DNA of 64,000 nt from Winogradskyella tangerina (GTDB taxonomy: Bacteria; Bacteroidota; Bacteroidia; Flavobacteriales; Flavobacteriaceae), in NCBI RefSeq assembly GCF_003260205.1, contig NZ_QERF01000002.1:546979-610978 (forward strand), given 5' to 3'. Made by a program: the position numbers and the translations under genes. The notes under the pieces were generated by a model. The model saw only the letters and a list, made by a program, of their open reading frames with translations, searched no databases and was not told the DNA's origin. Of the stretch, positions 28,225-39,734 are shown piece after piece (position 1 is the stretch's first letter; the number at the start of each line of letters is the position of its first letter).

Positions 28225-28232
28225 CAAAAGTA
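28225..28232 (-). promoter_or_regulatory. Candidate -7 promoter element of bamD
   Basis: Minus-strand TACTTTTG, a perfect TAnnTTTG match, is 17 bases upstream of the bamD ATG. A TTTG lies 24 bases further upstream, slightly too far for the usual 19-21 spacing. Confidence 0.45.
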
Positions 28233-28315
28233 CACATAATTAACGGATTATAAAAACAAAAATTATATGCTAAAATAAGCGTAGATGAAGTGGTTCAACC
28301 TAATTTAAATTAAGT

Positions 28316-29200
28316 TTAACTTTTGGCCAGTTCAGCAAGTGCTAATTTAATGTCATTTTTCAGCTTATCCGTAGCCTCAACAAGCGGCAAACGCACATGC
28401 GAATTTGATATGTTTAGCGCTTCTAAAACTGCTTTAATTCCGGCAGGGTTATTTTCAGAAAAAATAAGTCCTGTTATAGGCATAAGTTTGAAGTGAATTT
28501 CATAGGCTTCCTTGGCTTTACCCGCAATTCCTAGTCTTATCATTTCAGTGAATTCCTTTGGTAAGGCTTGTCCGATCACAGAAATCACACCAGATCCGCC
28601 AGCAAGAGCAACGCCAAGTGCAAGGTCATCATCTCCGGATAATATCAGAAAATCGTCTGGTTTGGTTCTGAGTAATTCTAAATATTGATGCACATTGTTC
28701 CCCGCTTCTTTTACGGCAATGATGTTTTCAAAATCATTTGCCAATCGAATGGTAGTCTCTGGTAGCATGTTCGACGATGTTCTGCCAGGCACGTTGTACA
28801 AAATAATAGGCAAAGGCGAAACCTCAGCTACAGCCTTAAAATGCTGATATATCCCTTCCTGAGTAGGTTTACTGTAATAAGGAGATACTGATAAAATGGC
28901 ACTAATATCGCTTAAATCTGTAGTTTTTATTTCTTCAATAATTGCAGAGGTATTATTTCCGCCAATTCCTAAAACCAGTGGCAATCTACCTTTATTAACC
29001 TTTGCTATAAACTTTATTAAAGCCTTCTTCTCTTCAGATGTTACCGTAACACTTTCGCCTGTAGTACCGCTAATTACTAAGTATTCGGTTCCATTTTCAA
29101 TATTATGTTCTACTAATCGCTCTAATGCATCAAAATCTATACTTAGATCTGATTTAAAGGGTGTTATCAGTGCAACTCCCGTGCCTATAAACTTGGTCAT
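28316..29200 (-). CDS. dapA: 4-Hydroxy-tetrahydrodipicolinate synthase
   Basis: DapA condenses pyruvate with aspartate semialdehyde at the start of the lysine/diaminopimelate branch. The 294-residue TIM barrel has the GTTGES motif, [10 protein letters not shown] with the catalytic tyrosine, and the Schiff-base lysine in [10 protein letters not shown]. Its ATG shares one base with the stop of the gene at 29200-29718. The product feeds peptidoglycan synthesis together with dapF, encoded at 48284-49063. Confidence 0.95.
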   Translation of the reverse strand: MTKFIGTGVALITPFKSDLSIDFDALERLVEHNIENGTEYLVISGTTGESVTVTSEEKKALIKFIAKVNKGRLPLVLGIGGNNTSAIIEEIKTTDLSDISAILSVSPYYSKPTQEGIYQHFKAVAEVSPLPIILYNVPGRTSSNMLPETTIRLANDFENIIAVKEAGNNVHQYLELLRTKPDDFLILSGDDDLALGVALAGGSGVISVIGQALPKEFTEMIRLGIAGKAKEAYEIHFKLMPITGLIFSENNPAGIKAVLEALNISNSHVRLPLVEATDKLKNDIKLALAELAKS

Positions 29201-29718
29201 TATAATTTATTTAAAATGTTTAAATATTTTTTGAATTCAACTTTAAATAAGTCTATTTCATTTGGTTTTACATCTATAATGAGATCGTACAGACGTTCAT
29301 CTTTGCGGCTCAATCCAACCTTAAGATTAGCCTTTGAAGCCGCTGTAATGAAGTTTAATGGAAGTTTGTCTTCCCGGTAAAAACTAATCAAAACATCGTA
29401 CGATTCATCAATAAAAAGTTGTAAGTCGGTATTGTTTATTTTTCCTTTCCAGCCAAAATCTTTCGGACTAAAATAGGTTTCCCATTGACTTCTTTCAAAC
29501 TTGTCGTCATTTGTAAAAGCCACAATCTTGTGCTTTGGCGACGTTAAATTTAGTGCTTTAAAATAGTGTCTAAAAACTTCAAAATCAACAAACTCATCGG
29601 CATTTAAAAGCACAGCAATAGTCTTCACTTTTTGGCTATTCACGGCAGCTTTGCGCGACGCCAACAATTTGTTGACATATTTTTGATTTGATTTTTCCTT
29701 AAATGCCTTTAAAATCAT
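29200..29718 (-). CDS. Conserved flavobacterial protein (DUF6913-like), function unknown
   Basis: 172 residues with no signal peptide or membrane segment. The protein is lysine-rich at the start ([21 protein letters not shown]) and has an alpha/beta pattern ([59 protein letters not shown]). I recall this as the DUF6913 family that commonly precedes dapA in Flavobacteriia, but the name is from memory. One base overlaps dapA, so the two are coupled. No function can be read from the sequence. Confidence 0.7.
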   Translation of the reverse strand: MILKAFKEKSNQKYVNKLLASRKAAVNSQKVKTIAVLLNADEFVDFEVFRHYFKALNLTSPKHKIVAFTNDDKFERSQWETYFSPKDFGWKGKINNTDLQLFIDESYDVLISFYREDKLPLNFITAASKANLKVGLSRKDERLYDLIIDVKPNEIDLFKVEFKKYLNILNKL

Positions 29719-29786
29719 TTATCTTTAGACTTTGTGCAAATTTAACAAAAGACGAAACAAAATTATTCCTAATTGAAAGTTAAACA

Positions 29787-30545
29787 ATGATCAGATTTTC
29801 ATTTTTAATTATTCTACTGATCGGTCTTAGTACTTCGTGTAAGGAAGCTCAAAAGATCGAAGGTAAACGCATTGAAATTAATGAGGATATTACCTCAGAC
29901 CAAGCTATTGAGGATTATGTGAAACCTTTTAGGGATCATGTTAATAACAACCTAGATAGTGTTATTTCTTATGCCCCTGCTACTTATGCCAAATCCGACG
30001 GTGAATTTAATACAGCCATCGGAAACCTAATGGCTGATGCCGTTTACAGCGAAAGCAACCCTATTTTTAACAGTCGCACAGGCAAGAATATTGATTTTGT
30101 TCTGCTAAATCACGGCGGAATTAGAGCCATTATTTCGGAGGGTCAAATCACTACCCGAACCGCTTACGAAGTTATGCCGTTTGAAAATTCAGTCGTTGTT
30201 GTAGAATTAAAAGGAACACAGATCAAAGAGATGCTCTCTTACTTGGCTAGCGCGAAAAGAGCGCATCCGGTTTCAAAACATATTCAAATCACACTAGGTG
30301 AAAATTTCGAAGTTGAAACCGCACGGATCAATAACAAACCCATTTCCGAAGACAAAACGTATTACATCGCTACAAACGATTATTTATATAATGGCGGAGA
30401 TAGAATGACGTTTTTTCATCCAAATGATAGTTTATATGTGTTGGATTATAAAATCAGAAATGTTTTGATCGATTATTTTAAGAAGAAGGATACGATCAAC
30501 CCGAAGATCGATAACCGCTTTATTAAACTTGGTGACAAATCATGA
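29787..30545 (+). CDS. 5'-Nucleotidase C-terminal domain lipoprotein
   Basis: 252 residues. A lipoprotein signal (MIRFSFLIILLIGLSTSC, lipobox cysteine at 18) is followed only by the substrate-binding C-terminal domain of 5'-nucleotidase/UshA proteins: NLMADAVYSE, DFVLLNHGGIRA, GQITTRTAYEVMPFENSVVVVELKG and YYIATNDYLYNGGDRM. The catalytic metallophosphatase half is encoded separately by the next gene, which overlaps by 4 bp (ATGA). The two products together make up a complete split nucleotidase at the cell envelope. Confidence 0.9.
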   Translation: MIRFSFLIILLIGLSTSCKEAQKIEGKRIEINEDITSDQAIEDYVKPFRDHVNNNLDSVISYAPATYAKSDGEFNTAIGNLMADAVYSESNPIFNSRTGKNIDFVLLNHGGIRAIISEGQITTRTAYEVMPFENSVVVVELKGTQIKEMLSYLASAKRAHPVSKHIQITLGENFEVETARINNKPISEDKTYYIATNDYLYNGGDRMTFFHPNDSLYVLDYKIRNVLIDYFKKKDTINPKIDNRFIKLGDKS

Positions 30546-31453
30546 AAAGAAGACACTTTATACAACAGGCATCAGCTGCAACCACTATGTTAGGTTTAGG
30601 TGGATTAACCATGCAATCTTGTATGCCAAAAACCAAGCACATCACTATTTTACATACCAATGATGTGCATAGCCATATAGATCCATTTGGACCTGAAGAC
30701 AAAAGAAATGCGAACAAAGGTGGTGTTGCCAGACGCGCCACTTTGGTTGAAAATATAAGAAGAGAGAATCCAAATACTTTACTACTAGATGCTGGTGATA
30801 TTTTTCAGGGGACGCCTTATTTTAACTACTACGGTGGTGAATTAGAATTTAAGCTTATGAGCATGCTTAAATACGACCTTGCAACCATTGGAAATCATGA
30901 TTTCGACAATAGTATTGATGGATTATATGCCCAACTTCCCAATGCAAAGTTTGAATTTGTCTCGGCTAACTATGATTTTTCAAATACGGTAATGGATACC
31001 CATGTGAAGCCCTATAAAGTTTTGGTTAGAGATGGGGTTCGGATTGGTGTTTTTGGATTAGGGATTCAACTTGAAGGGTTAGTGGATAAGAAAATGTATA
31101 AAGAAACTGTGTACCATGATCCTATTGAAATTGCTCAGGACATGTCGCGTATTCTGAAAGAAGAAGAGTCTTGCGATTTGGTTATCTGTTTGTCGCATAT
31201 TGGCTATTATTACAAGAATAGTCCTAATCGTGTTTGCGATTTAAATCTCGCTAAAGCCACCAAAGATATCGATCTAATTATTGGCGGACATACACATACT
31301 TTTTTACCAAAACCGACTATTGCACAGAATAGTAAAGGTCAGAATGTACTTGTGAATCAGGTTGGTGCATATGGCTTATATTTAGGTCGAATTGACTTTT
31401 ATTTTGAACCAGGAAAAGAGTTAAAATCTGAAAGCACTACAATAATTGTTTAA
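30542..31453 (+). CDS. Metallophosphatase (5'-nucleotidase N-terminal catalytic domain), Tat-like signal
   Basis: 303 residues. The N-terminus MKRRHFIQQASAATTMLGLGG resembles a twin-arginine signal and is followed by a cysteine (LTMQSC) that could be lipidated. The calcineurin-like phosphoesterase motifs are complete: HTNDVHSH (metal site 1), LDAGDIFQGTPYF, IGNHDFDN, SHIGYYY and IIGGHTHTF. The domain that normally follows in one polypeptide is encoded just upstream. Likely role: nucleotide or phosphate scavenging outside the inner membrane. Confidence 0.9.
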   Translation: MKRRHFIQQASAATTMLGLGGLTMQSCMPKTKHITILHTNDVHSHIDPFGPEDKRNANKGGVARRATLVENIRRENPNTLLLDAGDIFQGTPYFNYYGGELEFKLMSMLKYDLATIGNHDFDNSIDGLYAQLPNAKFEFVSANYDFSNTVMDTHVKPYKVLVRDGVRIGVFGLGIQLEGLVDKKMYKETVYHDPIEIAQDMSRILKEEESCDLVICLSHIGYYYKNSPNRVCDLNLAKATKDIDLIIGGHTHTFLPKPTIAQNSKGQNVLVNQVGAYGLYLGRIDFYFEPGKELKSESTTIIV

Positions 31454-31513
31454 TCTTTTTTTGTAAGTATCTAAATTCCGAACGTCTAAGATTTCAACTA
31501 AACAATTAAAATT

Positions 31514-31906
31514 ATGAAATCTAAGACAATCATTTTAATACTTCGAATAGCCGTTGCCATTATACTTATTCAAACCCTAAGATTTAAGTTTACTGCTCAC
31601 CCAGATAGTGTCTATATTTTTGAAACCGTAGGTTTAGAACCAATTGGCAGAATAGGTATTGGAATCCTTGAACTAATTGCTGGTATTTTACTATTAATTC
31701 CTAAAACCGTATGGGCCGGAGCTGCACTGACTTTAGGACTAATTGGAGGTGCCATAATGATGCATCTCACACAATTAGGCATAGAGGTTAGAGGCGATGG
31801 AGGTGTGTTATTTTACACAGCTATTATAACCTTTATTTTAAGCGGCATTATCCTTTATTACAATCGTGAATCGATTCCTTTTTTAGGAAAGAAATTAAGC
31901 TTCTAA
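31514..31906 (+). CDS. DoxX-like membrane protein
   Basis: 130 residues with four predicted membrane helices (about 6-24, 48-66, 70-90 and 98-118). The pattern of a first helix with LRIAVAIILIQTLRFKF, a GRIGIGILELIAGILLLIP helix and a WAGAALTLGLIGGAIMMHL helix fits the DoxX family. Function in this family is poorly defined. Its last 12 bases overlap the convergent membrane-protein gene on the other strand. Confidence 0.75.
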   Translation: MKSKTIILILRIAVAIILIQTLRFKFTAHPDSVYIFETVGLEPIGRIGIGILELIAGILLLIPKTVWAGAALTLGLIGGAIMMHLTQLGIEVRGDGGVLFYTAIITFILSGIILYYNRESIPFLGKKLSF

Positions 31907-32638
31907 CTTTTCATCTATGTCCATATATGCTGGTTCCGGACCAGTATATTGTAATTGAGACTGTAGATAAAAGAACAGAAAAGCAATAACCAAGAAGAAG
32001 GAATATATAAATCCTAAACTTCTGTCATCTAATATGTAGTAGTAGGCCAATTGAATAATTTCAGAAAATACAATACATATAGATCCTAACAGAAACATCA
32101 TAGACTTATTGTCATTTCTATACATGTAGTCAATTAAAGCTACAGATAAAAGCGCCATTACAATTGCATTGTAAACAAACTCTAATGTATACTCATAGAT
32201 TGAAAGTGCACTTTTAGTAGTGTCGGTAACCAACACAACACAGAATACATCTAAAAGAAAAAGAATTATAATAGGTATGGTAAGTTCTTTAAATACCTTT
32301 TTTAGTTTTAATGATGTTGTAATTTTTGCAATAAGGAATATATACGAAATAATATATAAGATATTGGCTCCGTAATAATAATAATCTATTTCACCCTTTT
32401 CTATCATGGGCCCATACCAAGCCGAATAACTTAACAGATGTGCTATGGTAAATGTGACTAAAAACCAGAAGAATAAACGTGATCTTATTTCTGTCCAACG
32501 GCAATAAATGAAAGTAAGGACAACAAGCATTAATGCACTTACTGCTGCGCCTTCCAATTCAAACTTTAGCCCTTGAAGTACTATAAAAACACCTCCTAAA
32601 AGCAATAGCCCAACTTTTATGATTCTATTCGCTAACAT
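31895..32638 (-). CDS. Multi-pass membrane protein, possibly YhhN/TMEM86-like
   Basis: 247 residues, nearly all hydrophobic, with about seven to eight membrane segments (for example VGLLLLGGVFIVLQGL, LFFWFLVTFTIAHLLSYSA, IPIIILFLLDVFCVVLVT, NAIVMALLSVALIDYM, FIYSFFLVIAFLFFYL). The order of helices and the mid-protein YTLEFVYNAIVMALLSVALI resemble YhhN (lysoplasmalogenase-type) proteins. I cannot see decisive catalytic residues, so this is only a suggestion. It stands alone between a DoxX gene and ligA. Confidence 0.5.
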   Translation of the reverse strand: MLANRIIKVGLLLLGGVFIVLQGLKFELEGAAVSALMLVVLTFIYCRWTEIRSRLFFWFLVTFTIAHLLSYSAWYGPMIEKGEIDYYYYGANILYIISYIFLIAKITTSLKLKKVFKELTIPIIILFLLDVFCVVLVTDTTKSALSIYEYTLEFVYNAIVMALLSVALIDYMYRNDNKSMMFLLGSICIVFSEIIQLAYYYILDDRSLGFIYSFFLVIAFLFFYLQSQLQYTGPEPAYMDIDEKLEA

Positions 32639-32739
32639 TAATTAATCCCTTAATTATTAAAGCGAATATAAAATAAATTTACAATTAAACGATAAAAAAT
32701 TACATTTTATCGATGAAATACACAATTTTTTGTAAGAAT

Positions 32740-34734
<1,995 letters not shown>

Positions 34735-34748
34735 TTATTCTGGCAGCC

Positions 34749-35330
34749 TTAAAGTCCTTCTTTATTTAACCATTTTGGAGCTGGTAATGGTACATAATTG
34801 TTCATTTTTTCGAGTATTCCTTCAATGGTATCATCCATAACTACAGCATCAAAATTTTCCTGCTTTAAAAAACCTCGTTCTACCATGGTTTTACATTGAC
34901 TTATTAAAGCATCATAGTATCCATTGATATTTAATATGCCAATAGGTTTTGTGTGTAATCCGAGTTGCCCCCAAGTGGTGATTTCGAAAAATTCGTCCAT
35001 CGTACCGAAGCCTCCAGGAATAATGATAAATCCATCACTTTTTTCATACATAATGACCTTACGATCATGCATATTTTCAGTAACGATCAAATCTGTAAGA
35101 CCATCATGAACAATCTCTTTGGTTTGCAAAAACTTTGGGATTACACCTATTGCTTTCCCATTATTTTCTAGAACAGCCTCTGCTACTCTACCCATGATAC
35201 CAATTTTGGCGGCACCGTAAACTAAGGTTATATTTTTCTTAGCCATGGTTAGACCTAATTCATAAGATTCCTTAACGATGTAGGGATCATTGCCACTACT
35301 ACTTCCGCAGAATACTGCTATGCTCTTCAT
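34749..35330 (-). CDS. LOG-family protein (TIGR00730; cytokinin riboside 5'-monophosphate phosphoribohydrolase-like)
   Basis: 193 residues with a Rossmann-like fold. The N-terminus SIAVFCGSSSGNDPYIV and the signature PGGFGTMDEFFE (PGGxGTxxE) define the LOG family, often misannotated as lysine decarboxylase. LOG enzymes cleave nucleoside 5'-monophosphates such as cytokinin ribotides and AMP. The physiological substrate in bacteria is usually unknown. One base separates it from prmC. Confidence 0.88.
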   Translation of the reverse strand: MKSIAVFCGSSSGNDPYIVKESYELGLTMAKKNITLVYGAAKIGIMGRVAEAVLENNGKAIGVIPKFLQTKEIVHDGLTDLIVTENMHDRKVIMYEKSDGFIIIPGGFGTMDEFFEITTWGQLGLHTKPIGILNINGYYDALISQCKTMVERGFLKQENFDAVVMDDTIEGILEKMNNYVPLPAPKWLNKEGL

Positions 35331-35331
35331 A

Positions 35332-36225
35332 TTATTTTTTTTGACCTTTTAACATCCGATAATTACCATTAATATCTTTTCGTAATTCAATATTCTGAAA
35401 ATTGGCATCCTCGAGTAAAGTCTTAGATTCAGCACCAAGATACTGGTTAATTTCAAAAAACAGTTGGCCATTCGTATTCAAATTATTAACAGCAAATTTG
35501 GTAATGGCCTTATAAAATATTAGTGGGTCATTGTCCTCCACAAACAAAGCAAGATCTGGTTCATTTTCGAGGACATTTGGTTTCATTTGTTCTTTTTCTG
35601 ATCGTCTTACATACGGCGGATTAGACACTATGACGTCAAACTTCCCATTTTCAAAAATTGAACTTTGGAAAGATTCATTTAATATATCGCCTTTAATAAA
35701 TTCAACTTCAACATCATTGTTGTTAGCGTTTTCCTTTGCAACATCCAGCGCTTTTTCTGAGACATCAACTGCAAAAACCTTGGTACCATTTAAATGCTTA
35801 GCTAAGGAAATAGAAAGACAACCCGAGCCTGTACCTAAATCTAAAATTCTAAGTTTTTCAATCTGATCATTGGCAACGTCCGTTTTTTGAATCTGATTGA
35901 CTTCAGTTATTATCCAATCTACCAATTCTTCGGTTTCCGGTCTTGGAATGAGCACATCGGAATTAACTTTAAATTTTAAACCATAAAATTCCGTTTCGCC
36001 CAATATATATTGAATGGGTTTCTGCTGTTTTAGATCTTCGAGTATTTGAAAGAAGGTATCTGTTTCGGATGTAGTGAAGGTCAACTCAGGCTCTAAGGCT
36101 ATCTGGATTCTGGCAAAATTAAAGTGATGTTCTGAACTCAAAAAGAAAAAACTTTCCACTTCGTTGCTTCCGTATATACGGTCTAATTCTTTATGAAAAA
36201 TTGCTTTGAGATCTTGCGCTTTCAA
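35332..36225 (-). CDS. prmC: Release factor glutamine methyltransferase
   Basis: PrmC methylates the glutamine of the GGQ motif in peptide-chain release factors. The 297-residue protein has an N-terminal helical recognition domain ending in PIQYILGETEFYGLKF and the linker VLIPRPETEELVDW. The class I methyltransferase core follows, with ILDLGTGSGCLSISLA binding SAM and the catalytic VSNPPYVRRSEK. It overlaps nothing; 2 bp separate it from the upstream GNAT gene. Confidence 0.95.
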   Translation of the reverse strand: MKAQDLKAIFHKELDRIYGSNEVESFFFLSSEHHFNFARIQIALEPELTFTTSETDTFFQILEDLKQQKPIQYILGETEFYGLKFKVNSDVLIPRPETEELVDWIITEVNQIQKTDVANDQIEKLRILDLGTGSGCLSISLAKHLNGTKVFAVDVSEKALDVAKENANNNDVEVEFIKGDILNESFQSSIFENGKFDVIVSNPPYVRRSEKEQMKPNVLENEPDLALFVEDNDPLIFYKAITKFAVNNLNTNGQLFFEINQYLGAESKTLLEDANFQNIELRKDINGNYRMLKGQKK

Positions 36226-36227
36226 AT

Positions 36228-36719
36228 CTAGAGGTTTTTAATCATCCACACAGTACAAGAATAATGTCCGGTATCGCCCATAGGCTGATCTATAAACTCA
36301 AAACCTACTTTTTTATAGAGTTTACGGGCATCATCCATATATGGCATTGTCTCTAAATAGCATTGCTCAAAACCAGCTTCCTTGGCAAAGGCCAAGCATT
36401 TTTCCATCATGGCACTTCCTAGACCTTTCCCTCTGGCTTCGGGCATAAAATACATTTTCTGTAATTCACAAACGTTACCTTCATAATTATCTAAAGGAGA
36501 TATTCCTGCACCTCCAATGATATGATCACCATTTTCAACAACGTAATACACCTTCCGGGGCTGGTTATAAGTTTCAGTCATACAATCTAAAGCCGTATCA
36601 GCATAGGCTGTACCAACCTTTGGCACGCCCATTTCAATCAAAACACTTCGGATAGCCTTAGCAATTTTAGGATTATCCTTTTGTTCAATTTCTCGAATAA
36701 CAATAGTATCTTTACGCAC
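36228..36719 (-). CDS. GNAT-family N-acetyltransferase
   Basis: 163 residues starting at GTG 36719. The acetyl-CoA-binding motif A is clear (LQKMYFMPEARGKGLGSAMMEKCL, with RGKGLG), followed by YLETMPYMDDARKLYKKVGF. The substrate is unknown. It is the first gene of the minus-strand group GNAT-prmC-LOG-ligA. The 61-bp gap to the divergent LEA-type lipoprotein gene should hold both promoters. Confidence 0.85.
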   Translation of the reverse strand: MRKDTIVIREIEQKDNPKIAKAIRSVLIEMGVPKVGTAYADTALDCMTETYNQPRKVYYVVENGDHIIGGAGISPLDNYEGNVCELQKMYFMPEARGKGLGSAMMEKCLAFAKEAGFEQCYLETMPYMDDARKLYKKVGFEFIDQPMGDTGHYSCTVWMIKNL

Positions 36720-36780
36720 TTAATTTTCTAATTTTTATCGAATTTTTTTCGGTATGAAGATAGCTATAATTATCTAGGAT

Positions 36781-37239
36781 ATGGGCAAAAGATTGCTTAT
36801 CGTTTTGGTGTTTTTTTCACTAGTTTTCAACTGCACGGTTACTGAAGAACCAGAATTTCTGGGTTTAGATAATATCAAAGTTGTAGATACCAACATTAAG
36901 AATATAACCATCAGTGCAGACGCTCTGTTTAATAATCCAAATGATGTTGGAGGTACTCTAAAAACAGATGATTTAAAAGTTTATATCAATGACAGTAAAG
37001 TCGCTTCATTTGCATCGGAAACCTTTGACGTTCCTACTAAAAAAAACTTCAAAATACCATTGACCGTTGCTATTGCCACTGATAGTATTATCGACAAAAA
37101 GAGTCTTGGTGGTCTCTTAGGAAGCCTGATCTCTCAAAATTTAAAGGTGCAATATAAAGGTGACATAAAGTATAATGTGTTTGGGTACAGTTCAACATAC
37201 GAGGTTGATAAAACTCAAAACATAAAAATTAAACTGTAA
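36781..37239 (+). CDS. LEA type 2-like lipoprotein
   Basis: 152 residues. The lipoprotein signal MGKRLLIVLVFFSLVFNC has its cysteine at 18. The mature part forms a single beta-sandwich like the LEA14/WHy domain (VVDTNIKNITISADALFNNPNDVGGTLKTDDLKVYIND and similar). Such proteins sit in the periplasm or outer membrane; their role is not established. The next gene, ribD, begins with the base directly after its stop codon. Confidence 0.78.
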   Translation: MGKRLLIVLVFFSLVFNCTVTEEPEFLGLDNIKVVDTNIKNITISADALFNNPNDVGGTLKTDDLKVYINDSKVASFASETFDVPTKKNFKIPLTVAIATDSIIDKKSLGGLLGSLISQNLKVQYKGDIKYNVFGYSSTYEVDKTQNIKIKL

Positions 37240-38262
37240 TTGCAGAATCACGAATATTACATAAAACGCTGTCTGCAGATCGCTCAAAATGGATTAGGCA
37301 CCACGAGACCAAATCCGATGGTAGGTGCTGTTGTTGTTTACAATGATAAAATCATCGGCGAAGGATTTACAAGTACCTATGGCGGTCCGCATGCTGAAGT
37401 TATCGCTATTAACTCAGTCGAAGATCAATCTTTATTATCTCAAAGTACGCTGTACGTTACCTTAGAGCCTTGTAGCCATTTTGGGAAAACACCACCGTGT
37501 AGCGACCTCATCATTAAACATCAAATTCCTGAAGTTGTCATTGGATGTATTGATGATAATCCTGAGGTCGCAGGTAAAGGAATCGCCAAATTAAAAGCTA
37601 CCGGATGCACAGTGACTGTTGGCGTTTTAGAAGCTGAGTGTAAAACTCACCATAAACGTTTTTTTACTTTTCACAATAAAAAACGACCATATATCATACT
37701 AAAATGGGCTGAATCTGAGGATGGATTTATTGCACCCTTGACCAAAGATGAAAAGAAACCCGTTTGGATCACTAATAAATATTCGCGACAGTTAGTCCAT
37801 AAATGGCGCGCTGAAGAACAGGCTATTTTAGTCGGAACAAATACCGTTGTGCAAGATAATCCAGCCTTAACAGTGCGAGATTGGGTTGGTAATCAGCCCA
37901 TCAGAATTGTATTAGACCGCACACAGCGTCTTGATAAAAACTATAGTGTTTTTAATTCGCAATCCGAGACGCTAAGAATAACCAATTCTGATATTGATTT
38001 CGATCAACCTATTGCGTCTCAAATATGTGATCTATTATATCAGAAAAACATAAATTCAGTGATTATTGAGGGTGGCGCTAAAACACTTCAAACATTCATT
38101 AATGAAGGCGTTTGGGACGAAGCGCGGATTTTTACGGGAACTATTCAATTTTTAAATGGTGTTAAAGCTCCACAGCTTGAAGGCGAATTAATTTTGGAAA
38201 ACAAAATCTTCGATGATACCCTTAAGATTTATGCAAATAAAAATGAGTTTTCGTCTCGATAA
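37240..38262 (+). CDS. ribD: Bifunctional riboflavin biosynthesis deaminase/reductase
   Basis: 340 residues. The N-terminal cytidine-deaminase-like domain (about 1-145) has RPNPMVGAVVV, GGPHAEVIA (zinc-binding His and catalytic Glu) and PCSHFGKTPPC (zinc cysteines). The C-terminal domain is the NADPH-dependent reductase (about 150-340, VGTNTVVQDNPALTVR, IIEGGAKTLQTFI). It converts the pyrimidine from GTP cyclohydrolase II in two steps. The only plausible start is TTG at 37240, immediately after the preceding stop. The next methionine lies inside the deaminase core. Confidence 0.93.
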   Translation: MQNHEYYIKRCLQIAQNGLGTTRPNPMVGAVVVYNDKIIGEGFTSTYGGPHAEVIAINSVEDQSLLSQSTLYVTLEPCSHFGKTPPCSDLIIKHQIPEVVIGCIDDNPEVAGKGIAKLKATGCTVTVGVLEAECKTHHKRFFTFHNKKRPYIILKWAESEDGFIAPLTKDEKKPVWITNKYSRQLVHKWRAEEQAILVGTNTVVQDNPALTVRDWVGNQPIRIVLDRTQRLDKNYSVFNSQSETLRITNSDIDFDQPIASQICDLLYQKNINSVIIEGGAKTLQTFINEGVWDEARIFTGTIQFLNGVKAPQLEGELILENKIFDDTLKIYANKNEFSSR

Positions 38263-38271
38263 TTATATGCT

Positions 38272-38886
38272 ATGATCAAAACTATTATATTCGATTTTGG
38301 TGATGTGTTTATCAATTTAGATAAACAAGGAGCAATGCAAAATGCGCTTGACTTATTCGAATTACAGAGTTTTGAAGAGGACATGCTGACGACGAATATG
38401 GCGTATGAGATTGGTAAAATCTCCACGCAACAATTTATTGATTTCTATTGTTCAAAATTCCCGAGATTATCTGAAAAGGATGTGATTGATGCATGGAATA
38501 ATATTTTGAAAGATTTCCCAAAATACAGACTAGAGTTTATTCAAAATTTGGCTCAGAAAGGAGATTACAGACTCATGCTTCTAAGCAATACCAACGAATT
38601 ACATATCGACTTCATCAAAGCAACTGACATCGATTTCTATGACGACTTTAAAGGTTGTTTTGAGCAATTTTATCTATCACACGAAATTAAACTAAGAAAA
38701 CCAGATGCCGATATTTTCAATTTTGTTTTGAATGAAAATAATTTAGTGGCTTCAGAATGTTTGTTTATTGACGACACCATTCAAAATACCGAAACAGCAA
38801 GTGCCTTAGGATTTCATGTTTGGAATATTGATGAAACCAAAGAAGATATTGTTAACCTTTTCGACATTAAAAAAGACCTCTTTTGA
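38272..38886 (+). CDS. HAD-family hydrolase (YihX-like)
   Basis: 204 residues. Motif I is IIFDFGDVFINLD, where the nucleophile is the first aspartate and the usual second aspartate is replaced by glycine, as in DxG-type haloacid-dehalogenase relatives. Motif II is LMLLSNTNELH, motif III the lysine in EIKLRKPD, and motif IV ECLFIDDTIQN. A small-molecule phosphatase role is likely; the substrate is unknown. Its TGA overlaps the TTG start of the next gene. Confidence 0.85.
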   Translation: MIKTIIFDFGDVFINLDKQGAMQNALDLFELQSFEEDMLTTNMAYEIGKISTQQFIDFYCSKFPRLSEKDVIDAWNNILKDFPKYRLEFIQNLAQKGDYRLMLLSNTNELHIDFIKATDIDFYDDFKGCFEQFYLSHEIKLRKPDADIFNFVLNENNLVASECLFIDDTIQNTETASALGFHVWNIDETKEDIVNLFDIKKDLF

Positions 38887-39731
38887 TCTATTTATCACTC
38901 AGTATATTATCCTCTACAGCCATTTTTGTGCTTTTCAAATTATTTGATAAATACAAAGTGAATACGCTACAAGCCATAGTCGTCAACTATTTAACTGCGA
39001 GTTCGTGTGGAATCATGTTTTACGATCAAGAGATCAGTAGTTCTAACATGCTAGAGTCAACTTGGTTTTATGCTGCTTTGGTGCTTGGATTCTTATTCAT
39101 TAGTATATTCAACGTAATGGCGCTAACAGCTCAAAAAAATGGTTTATCTGTAGTATCCGTAGCTAGTAAAATGAGTGTAATAATTCCAGTACTTTTTGGT
39201 ATACTCATTTATAAGGAGAGCGTTGGATTTCAAAAGATCGCTGGCATTTTATTAGCATTGGTAGCGGTGTATTTAACCTCCGTTAAACCTAAAAGTGAAG
39301 TTGTTTTAACTAAATCCATCTATTTACCGATTATACTATTTTTAGGTTCAGGTATAATTGATACAAGTGTAAATCACTTTGCACCAGACGGTAAAATGCC
39401 GTTATTCCTTTCTATTATTTTCGGAAGTGCAGGAATTATAGGCATTATAACTGTGAGCTTCAAACTACTTCGTTCAAACCATAAATTGAACAGAAAAAGT
39501 ATTCCGTTTGGATTTGCCCTCGGTTTTGTCAATTATGGTTCCATGTATTTTTTACTTAAAGCATTACGCGTTGAAGGATATGAAAGTTCGTCCGTCTTTA
39601 CCATTAACAATGTCGCAATTGTTGCCGTTTCATGTTTAATCGGACTTATACTATTTAAAGAATTAATTTCGAAAAAGAATTGGCTCGGTATTGCGATCGC
39701 CTTGGTTTCAATAATTTTAGTAACTCTTTAA
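38883..39731 (+). CDS. EamA/DMT-superfamily transporter
   Basis: 282 residues with about ten hydrophobic helices in two repeated halves, each ending in the EamA-like pattern of a short loop and a final helix (KIAGILLALVAVYLTSVKP; NWLGIAIALVSIILVTL). The start is TTG at 38883, overlapping the HAD stop in the sequence TTGA. No ATG is available before the first helix. The transported metabolite cannot be deduced. Confidence 0.82.
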   Translation: MIYLSLSILSSTAIFVLFKLFDKYKVNTLQAIVVNYLTASSCGIMFYDQEISSSNMLESTWFYAALVLGFLFISIFNVMALTAQKNGLSVVSVASKMSVIIPVLFGILIYKESVGFQKIAGILLALVAVYLTSVKPKSEVVLTKSIYLPIILFLGSGIIDTSVNHFAPDGKMPLFLSIIFGSAGIIGIITVSFKLLRSNHKLNRKSIPFGFALGFVNYGSMYFLLKALRVEGYESSSVFTINNVAIVAVSCLIGLILFKELISKKNWLGIAIALVSIILVTL

Positions 39732-39734
39732 TTA

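Noticed and set aside
34749..35330. Lysine decarboxylase
   Set aside because: The PGGFGTMDE motif marks the LOG family; the older lysine-decarboxylase label has no catalytic basis here.
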